Program-made: the position numbers and the translations under genes
Source: a bacterium
GTDB lineage: Bacteria; Caldisericota; Caldisericia; B22-G15
Length of the DNA stretch: 7,002 nt
Reading direction: 5' to 3'
NCBI GenBank assembly: GCA_012517755.1
Contig: JAAYUH010000071.1
Span: 1 to 7,002 of the forward strand
Shown: piece by piece, positions 1 to 5,038 of the stretch
Numbering within the stretch: the first letter of the stretch is position 1
Layout: each line of letters begins with the position of its first letter
The notes under the pieces: generated by a model
The model's input: only the letters and a program-made list of their open reading frames with translations
The model's database searches: none
Told to the model about the DNA's origin: nothing

Positions 1-1
1 A

Positions 2-1102
2 TTAATTTCGGGAGAGCCTGGAATTGGAAAAACAACACTATTATTTCAAATAGCTTTGAATATAGCAAAAGAAAAAAAAGTTTTATATGTTTCAGGAGAA
101 GAATCTGTTTTGCAAATTTCTTCAAGAATTAAAAGATTAATTAAAGAGATACCAGAAAATCTTTTTTTTATTTATGAAAATGACATACAAAATATTTTGG
201 ATGTCATTGATAATATTAAACCTGATGTTTTCATAATTGATTCAATACAGGTTATTAAAAGTGAAAACATAGATTCCTCTTCAGGCAGTCCTTCTCAAGT
301 TAGATACATAATGGATGTAATAACAAATTTAATTAAAGAAAACAATATAACTTGTTTAATAGTTGGTCACATAACAAAAGAAGGAGATATAGCTGGTCCT
401 AAAATGCTTGAACATATTGTTGATACAGTTATGTATCTTGAGGGAGAGAGATACCAATTGTATAGAATATTAAGATGTAAAAAAAATAGATTTGGTTCTA
501 CACAAGATCTTGCAATTTTTACAATGGAAGAAGAGGGGTTAAAAGAGGTAAAAAATCCTTCAACACTTTTTTTGACAAAAAGAGATAAAGAAATACCAGG
601 AAGTATTGTCGTACCTGTAATTGAAACTGGTCAGAAACCTTTGCTTGTTGAGGTGCAAACCTTAGTAATTCCAACATATTATCCACAGCCCAAAAGAGTT
701 AGTGTTGGTATAGATTTTACTCGTGTTTCAATTATGATTGCTATTCTTGAGAAGCACTTAAACACTCAGCTATTTAAATATGATATTTTTGTAAATGTTA
801 CTGGTGGTATTAAAATTGAAGAAAGATCTTCAGATTTACCTTTAATAATATCTATCTATTCATCTATAAATAATATAGCTGTTTCAAATTTTATATCATT
901 TGGTGAAGTTGGTCTTGGTGGAGAAATAAGAGCTGTATCACTTATGAAAAAAAGAGTTAATGAATCTATAAAGCTTGGTTTTAAAAAATTTATTGTACCT
1001 AATTTGTTAAAAAATGAGTTACAATTAAATAAGGAGGTAGATTTTATTTATTTAAATAATATTCGTGAATTAAAAGATCTGTTTTTAAAAAAAGGAGTTT
1101 AA
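2..1102 (+). CDS. radA: DNA repair protein RadA (Sms), 5' truncated by the window edge
   Basis: RadA is a RecA-like ATPase that drives branch migration of recombination intermediates in DNA repair. The frame is open to the left edge, so the true start lies outside. A TTG at 56 is an internal Leu codon, because the in-frame codons before it encode the Walker A motif GEPGIGKTT. There are 366 visible residues. Going along them: Walker A at about 4-12, the YVSGEES segment just after, Walker B (DVFIIDS) at about 75-81, the GPKMLEH segment at about 132-138, and the RadA-specific KNRFG motif at about 161-165. A Lon-protease-like C-terminal domain follows from about 200 to 340, with VTGGIKIEE and GEVGLGGEIRAV. 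Compared with the usual length of about 455 residues, some 85-95 residues are missing, including the N-terminal C4 zinc finger. The stop is 1 nt before the next gene. KNRFG plus the Lon-like domain separates it from RecA and DnaB, so identification is firm. Confidence 0.96.
   Translation, partial: LISGEPGIGKTTLLFQIALNIAKEKKVLYVSGEESVLQISSRIKRLIKEIPENLFFIYENDIQNILDVIDNIKPDVFIIDSIQVIKSENIDSSSGSPSQVRYIMDVITNLIKENNITCLIVGHITKEGDIAGPKMLEHIVDTVMYLEGERYQLYRILRCKKNRFGSTQDLAIFTMEEEGLKEVKNPSTLFLTKRDKEIPGSIVVPVIETGQKPLLVEVQTLVIPTYYPQPKRVSVGIDFTRVSIMIAILEKHLNTQLFKYDIFVNVTGGIKIEERSSDLPLIISIYSSINNIAVSNFISFGEVGLGGEIRAVSLMKKRVNESIKLGFKKFIVPNLLKNELQLNKEVDFIYLNNIRELKDLFLKKGV
1091..1097 (+). promoter_or_regulatory. 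Shine-Dalgarno site of the PIN/TRAM gene
   Basis: AAAGGAG lies inside the last codons of radA, 6 nt before the ATG at 1104. It is the strongest ribosome binding site in the plus-strand block. It supports the ATG at 1104 as the start and shows that this gene can be loaded by ribosomes independently of radA. A complementary CTCCTTT occurs at 1139-1145 in the coding region. Confidence 0.75.
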
Positions 1103-1103
1103 T

Positions 1104-2207
1104 ATGAACAAATTTTGGAATTTTTTTAGGATTTTTTTCTCCTTTATTGGCGGTCTTATTGGATTATATATTGCCTTTCTATTTTTAGATTTTTTTATTA
1201 GATTAACAAATCTGAATCAATTAATTATTTATATCTCATTTTTCCTCCTTCTTTTTTTTATTTTTTTCCTTATTTACCCAAAATTTTATAGATTTCTAAA
1301 ATTTATTGGTCTTAAGATAAATAAATTTTTATCAACTTTATCTTTATCCGAACTTTTCCTTGGACTTTTTTCCATTTTAATTTCCCTAATTATCTCTTTT
1401 CTCTTATACTCGTTAATATCAAAAATTCCTATTATAGGAATCTATTTAGGAATTTTTATAAGTTTATTTGTATTTGGTGTTATTGTTTGGGCTATATTAA
1501 GTAGAAAAAATGAAATTCTTGAATCTGTAAAAAATATAGGCAGAGCCAGTGATGAGAGGACATCAAAAGATAAAGAAAAAAAAATATTCAATAAATATCT
1601 ATTAGATACTTCCGCAATAATAGATGGTAGAATTTTAGATTTGATAGATTCGAATTTTATAGATGGAAAAATATACATACCTACATTTATTCTTGAAGAA
1701 CTTCAACTTGTTGCTGATTCAGAGGATAATTCTAAAAGAATAAGAGGAAGAAGAGGTCTTGAAATTCTTGATAGATTAAAAGATGAATATCCTGAAAGAG
1801 TGAAAATTATTGAAGAAAGAGGAGAGCTTCTACCTATTGATACTAAATTGATAGAATTATCAAAAAAAATGAAAGCTAAAATAATAACAACTGATTATAA
1901 TTTATCTCAAATTGCAAAAACAAGAAGTATACCAGTTTTAAATATAAATGAATTATCACATGCTTTAAGAAAAATCGTATTTCCTGGTGAAAAAATTGAG
2001 ATTAAAATCATTAAAGAAGGTAAAGAGAGGAATCAGGGCGTTGGATATTTGGATGATGGTACGATGGTTGTAGTTGAAGAAGGCAAATTTTATATAGGAA
2101 AAAAGGTTTTAGTTGAGGTAACTTCATTTTTACAGGGCCCTACTGGAAGTATGATTTTTGGAGATTTAGTAAAAAATGGTGGGAACGATAATAGTTGGAG
2201 GAGGTAA
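1104..2207 (+). CDS. Membrane-anchored PIN/TRAM domain protein (YacL family), putative nuclease
   Basis: The 367-residue protein has the YacL layout and about the usual length. Four hydrophobic segments lie at about 8-32, 38-60, 82-104 and 108-132 and are very rich in Phe, Leu and Ile. A charged linker (about 133-162) leads to a PIN domain (about 163-288) and a C-terminal TRAM domain (about 293-355). PIN acidic residues visible are D168 in YLLDTSAIIDGRI, E198/E199 in ILEELQ, D246 in PIDTKLI and D264 in ITTDYNL, so the metal site of a Mg-dependent RNase looks intact. The TRAM part shows GVGYLDDGTMVVVEEG, typical for RNA binding. The likely topology is a membrane anchor with a cytoplasmic nuclease; the RNA target is unknown. 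ATG 1104 has a good ribosome binding site. The gene sits directly after radA, where Bacillus-type genomes have disA in between. The 3' end overlaps ispD by 32 nt. The family call is firm; nuclease activity is inferred. Confidence 0.92.
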   Translation: MNKFWNFFRIFFSFIGGLIGLYIAFLFLDFFIRLTNLNQLIIYISFFLLLFFIFFLIYPKFYRFLKFIGLKINKFLSTLSLSELFLGLFSILISLIISFLLYSLISKIPIIGIYLGIFISLFVFGVIVWAILSRKNEILESVKNIGRASDERTSKDKEKKIFNKYLLDTSAIIDGRILDLIDSNFIDGKIYIPTFILEELQLVADSEDNSKRIRGRRGLEILDRLKDEYPERVKIIEERGELLPIDTKLIELSKKMKAKIITTDYNLSQIAKTRSIPVLNINELSHALRKIVFPGEKIEIKIIKEGKERNQGVGYLDDGTMVVVEEGKFYIGKKVLVEVTSFLQGPTGSMIFGDLVKNGGNDNSWRR

Positions 2208-2853
2208 AAGTAATAGATTTGGAGAAGATAAAATTTCTTATCTAATAGATGGTAAACCTTTAATTTATTATACTGCATTACCATTTATTAAATCTAATTT
2301 TATTGATGAGATAGTAATAGTATTATCAAAAGATAATTATAAAAAAATTAAAAAATATTTTGAAAATTTAAAAAAGATTAGAGATGTTATCATTGGTGGT
2401 GAAGAAAGAAAAGATTCTGTTATTAATGGTTTGGAATGTTTTTTAAATTCTAATATTGATAAAGTACTTATTCATGATGGAGCAAGACCTATTGTAAGAT
2501 TAGAATTAATAAATGAAATAGTTTATAAGATAGATGATAAAAAATGTATCGTTCCAGTAATAGCTGCTACTGAGACTATAAAATTTATAAAAAATAAAAA
2601 AATCAAAACCTTGAATAGAGATTTTTTATATATAACGCAAACACCTCAAGGCTTTCCTTACCCAAAAATATATTATTTATATAAAAAATATGAGAATAAA
2701 AAATTATTTGATGATTCTATGGTCTTTGAATTAGATAATAAAGAAATTGAATTAATAAATGGAGATTTATCTAATATAAAAGTAACTTATAATAATGATA
2801 TGATAGAGGTAATTAATTTTATACAAAAGAATGAAGATAGGTATAGGATTTGA
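2176..2853 (+). CDS. ispD: 2-C-methyl-D-erythritol 4-phosphate cytidylyltransferase (IspD)
   Basis: IspD joins MEP and CTP to give CDP-ME, the third step of the MEP isoprenoid pathway, in the cytoplasm. The 225-residue length is normal. Visible motifs are the nucleotide-binding loop VGGGKSNRFG at 7-16 with R14, followed by K19 (the usual catalytic Arg/Lys pair), GGEERKDSVINGL at 74-86, HDGARP at 100-105, ATETIK at 131-136, the arginine R148 before QTPQGF (155-160), and K202 in NIKVT. Two departures from the common pattern are HDGARP for HDAARP and Glu133 where Asp precedes the conserved Thr; both look tolerable. The start ATG at 2176 lies inside the PIN/TRAM gene, 12 nt after a GGAG at 2160-2163. 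The nucleotide-binding loop begins a few residues later, so a downstream start would destroy it. IspD rather than TarI is supported by ispF following with a 23-nt overlap. Confidence 0.94.
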   Translation: MVGTIIVGGGKSNRFGEDKISYLIDGKPLIYYTALPFIKSNFIDEIVIVLSKDNYKKIKKYFENLKKIRDVIIGGEERKDSVINGLECFLNSNIDKVLIHDGARPIVRLELINEIVYKIDDKKCIVPVIAATETIKFIKNKKIKTLNRDFLYITQTPQGFPYPKIYYLYKKYENKKLFDDSMVFELDNKEIELINGDLSNIKVTYNNDMIEVINFIQKNEDRYRI

Positions 2854-3289
2854 TTTTCACATAATTAAAAAAAATTTACCACTATTTCTTGGAGGTGTAG
2901 AGTTAAAAAAAGAGTATGGTCTTTTTAGCGATACTGATGGTGATATTTTAATTCATTCTCTTATCGATGCAATTTTAGGGGCAATTGGAGAAAAAGATAT
3001 TGGCGAAACTTTCAATGAGAATTGGAAAGGTAAAAAAAGTAGTGAATTGTTAATAAATACAATGGAGATATTAAATAGAAAAAATTTTAAAATTATAAAT
3101 ATTGATTCAATAATTATAATAGAAGCTATAAAAATAAGTATTTATAAAGAAAAAATCATAGAAAATTTATCAAATTTAATAGGGATAGAAAAAGAAAAAA
3201 TAAACATAAAAGGTAAAACTATGGAAAAGATGGGTTATATCGGTCATAAAAAAGGTGGTGCCGCTTTAACTGTTGTTTTAATTGAATGA
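2831..3289 (+). CDS. ispF: 2-C-methyl-D-erythritol 2,4-cyclodiphosphate synthase (IspF), divergent
   Basis: IspF cyclises CDP-ME 2-phosphate to ME-cPP with release of CMP, acting as a homotrimer with one zinc per active site. The 152-residue length is normal. Zinc ligands D8 and H10 (GFDFH) and H42 (DGDILIH) are present. So are LGGVEL at 20-25, DIG at 56-58, and E132, the residue expected to bind the Mg on the diphosphate. Several otherwise conserved positions differ: HSDGD reads DTDGD (34-38), ATTTE reads GKTME (128-132), the GR pair reads GH (138-139), and the QAPK segment reads EAIK (98-101). The ATG at 2831 overlaps the end of ispD by 23 nt. No Shine-Dalgarno sits at normal distance (AGAGG at 2805-2809 is 21 nt away), so translation is probably coupled to ispD. 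An in-frame stop at 2810-2812 excludes longer ATG/GTG/TTG starts. The family is clear; catalytic competence is likely but less certain. Confidence 0.9.
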   Translation: MKIGIGFDFHIIKKNLPLFLGGVELKKEYGLFSDTDGDILIHSLIDAILGAIGEKDIGETFNENWKGKKSSELLINTMEILNRKNFKIINIDSIIIIEAIKISIYKEKIIENLSNLIGIEKEKINIKGKTMEKMGYIGHKKGGAALTVVLIE

Positions 3290-3331
3290 ATTTATATTAA
3301 TCTTTATGATAAAACCTTTAAAGAAAAATTT
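3290..3331. other. Convergent intergenic gap between ispF and polX
   Basis: This 42-nt gap between the two convergent stop codons is nearly all A and T. The only symmetric elements are the 8-bp palindrome CTTTAAAG at 3316-3323 and a weak AAGAAA/TTTCTT pair (3321-3326 with 3342-3347, the latter inside polX). I see no GC-rich stem followed by a T run in either direction, so termination here is unexplained. Confidence 0.6.
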
Positions 3332-5038
3332 TTAAACAAAGTTTCTTGACTCTCTTTTTTTATTCAATATTTTAACTAAGTCATTTATTTCATAACTATT
3401 TATTATTTTTTTATCTTCTAAAAGAGCTCTTTTTGCTATATCAATTCCATATTGATTTGCAAAATTCAATTGTGGAGCGAAATGACAATCTGAACTAATT
3501 GAATATAGTACATCAAAATTACTATTTTCATATATGATATTAGAATATAAATCAAGTCTATCAGGTGAAGAGTTTATTTCTAAAATAGTTTTTGAGTTTT
3601 CCACCTCTTTATAAAAATTTTTCCAATCAATTTTCATTTCATCTCTTTCTGATATTTTTCTTCCTGATGGATGCCCTATTATTGTAACAAAAGGATTTCT
3701 AATTGCATTTGTTAATCTTTTCATATTTGAATATAAATCTTCATTAAAATTATTATGTATAGATGCAATAACAAAATCTAAATCTAAATCTTTAAGTATA
3801 GATTCATTTACATCAATTGATCCATCATTTCTTATATTTGCCTCTATTCCAAAGAAAATTTTTATATCATTAAATAATTTTTCTATTTTTCTTATCTCTA
3901 ATCTCTCTTTATAAATTCTTTTTTCACTTAAACCCTTCGCAAATTTTAAATCTTCTGCATGATCACTAATTCCTATATATTTATAACCAAGATCTTTGCT
4001 TTCTCTAACAATTTCATAAATTGATGATATTCCATCAGAATAATTTGTATGGATATGTAGATCTCCTTTAATATTATATGATAGAAAAATTTTATCCATA
4101 GTTATATATTTCTCCCAATGTTCTCTAAATTCTGGAGGAATATAAGGTAGATCAAAGATATTAAAGATCTGTTTTTCATTATAATTTAACTTTAGATAGT
4201 TAGTTGGTAATATTTGTATTCCTAAATCTTTACTTTTTTCATATAAAAAATTATTTAAATTCTTCGGACCAGTAAAATATAATAAAGCAGAATTAAAATA
4301 TTCGTCTGAGCATATTAAGATATTTATATCAATTTCAGATTCATTTAATTTAAAATTGATATAATCGCCATTCTCATAAAAATTTCTGATAATATTTAAA
4401 TCTTTTAATTTACTTTTTAGTTTTATTGCATCGTTATTGGCACATACAATATTAAGATTTGAAACAACTTCTTTTCTTCTTCTAACACTTCCAGCTTTTT
4501 CAATGTATTTTGAATTTAAACTTGAAAGAATTTCCTTTATATAATTAAAAATTGAATCTGCGTAGGATATACTAAATTCTCTTTGTAATTTAAAATAGTA
4601 ATTTATATTTTTACCTATTATTTCTTCACCTTTTTCACCGATTGTATCAACGGTTCTTAATTTTTTTTCTTTAACTAAAGATTTTAATGAATAGATATCC
4701 ATAATATTAAATTCTTTATACAACTTATATAATGTCTTCATACCAATTCCAGGAATTTTTAATAACTTTAATAATGATGGAGGGACATCTTTAGATAATA
4801 TTTCTATATATTCACTTTTACCATTTAAAACAAGTTCTTTTATGATATTTTTTATGTTAGGCTTATCTGTTAGATATTTTTCTATCCTATCAAGATTTGA
4901 TGAATCTAATTCAAATGTGAGTGATTGAATAGTATATGCTACTATCTTAATATCAGTTATTGATTTTTTATCATTTCCCTTAAATTCAAGTATTTGACTT
5001 AGTTTGTATAGTTCATTTGAAATAAAAAAATTGCTCAA
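3332..5038 (-). CDS. polX: PolX-like protein: degenerate family X polymerase fused to an intact PHP phosphoesterase
   Basis: Bacterial PolX enzymes combine gap-filling DNA polymerase with a PHP 3'-5' exonuclease in base excision repair. The 568-residue length is normal. In order: N-terminal helical and HhH region (about 1-150, with IPGIGMKT at 95-102), palm (about 175-260), thumb (to about 312, with DLPYIPPEFRE at 296-306), and PHP domain (about 322-560). PHP ligands all appear present: H328 and H330 (GDLHIHT), D335, H360 (SDH), E399, H428 (ASIH), H456 (GHPSGR), D517 and H519. In the palm, AGSVRRRKE (182-190) is kept, but the catalytic GDID-type motif reads SNLN at 193-196, giving N194 and N196 for two Asp. 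The third acid, D237 (EIDINI), remains. After YFTG (254-257) the usual SKEHN reads PKNLN. I infer a nuclease with little or no polymerase activity. It follows pheT with a 4-nt TTGA overlap; the TTG start has a well-placed ribosome binding site. Confidence 0.9.
   Translation of the reverse strand: MSNFFISNELYKLSQILEFKGNDKKSITDIKIVAYTIQSLTFELDSSNLDRIEKYLTDKPNIKNIIKELVLNGKSEYIEILSKDVPPSLLKLLKIPGIGMKTLYKLYKEFNIMDIYSLKSLVKEKKLRTVDTIGEKGEEIIGKNINYYFKLQREFSISYADSIFNYIKEILSSLNSKYIEKAGSVRRRKEVVSNLNIVCANNDAIKLKSKLKDLNIIRNFYENGDYINFKLNESEIDINILICSDEYFNSALLYFTGPKNLNNFLYEKSKDLGIQILPTNYLKLNYNEKQIFNIFDLPYIPPEFREHWEKYITMDKIFLSYNIKGDLHIHTNYSDGISSIYEIVRESKDLGYKYIGISDHAEDLKFAKGLSEKRIYKERLEIRKIEKLFNDIKIFFGIEANIRNDGSIDVNESILKDLDLDFVIASIHNNFNEDLYSNMKRLTNAIRNPFVTIIGHPSGRKISERDEMKIDWKNFYKEVENSKTILEINSSPDRLDLYSNIIYENSNFDVLYSISSDCHFAPQLNFANQYGIDIAKRALLEDKKIINSYEINDLVKILNKKRESRNFV

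Noticed and set aside
56..58. TTG as the start codon of radA
   Set aside because: The 18 in-frame codons before it encode the Walker A motif, so this is an internal Leu and the gene continues past the left edge.
1241..1267. Long T runs as a slippage or frameshift signal
   Set aside because: They encode Phe/Leu membrane segments in an uninterrupted frame, with no alternative frame that extends a conserved domain.
1442..1678. Minus-strand open frame of 78 codons
   Set aside because: It lies wholly inside the PIN/TRAM gene on the other strand, has no recognisable domain, and mirrors the AT-rich coding sequence.
2090..2284. Minus-strand open frame of 64 codons
   Set aside because: It crosses the PIN/TRAM-ispD junction antisense to two well-supported genes, with low-complexity Tyr/Leu content.
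3316..3347. A/T palindrome and weak stem as an intrinsic terminator
   Set aside because: The stem is at most 6 bp of A/T pairs with mismatched extension and is not followed by a clear T run, so it cannot be called a terminator.
3774..3791. Three tandem copies of AAATCT
   Set aside because: It encodes a run of alternating Leu and Asp in the PHP domain, matching the family's LD-rich strand before ASIH, so it reflects coding and base composition.
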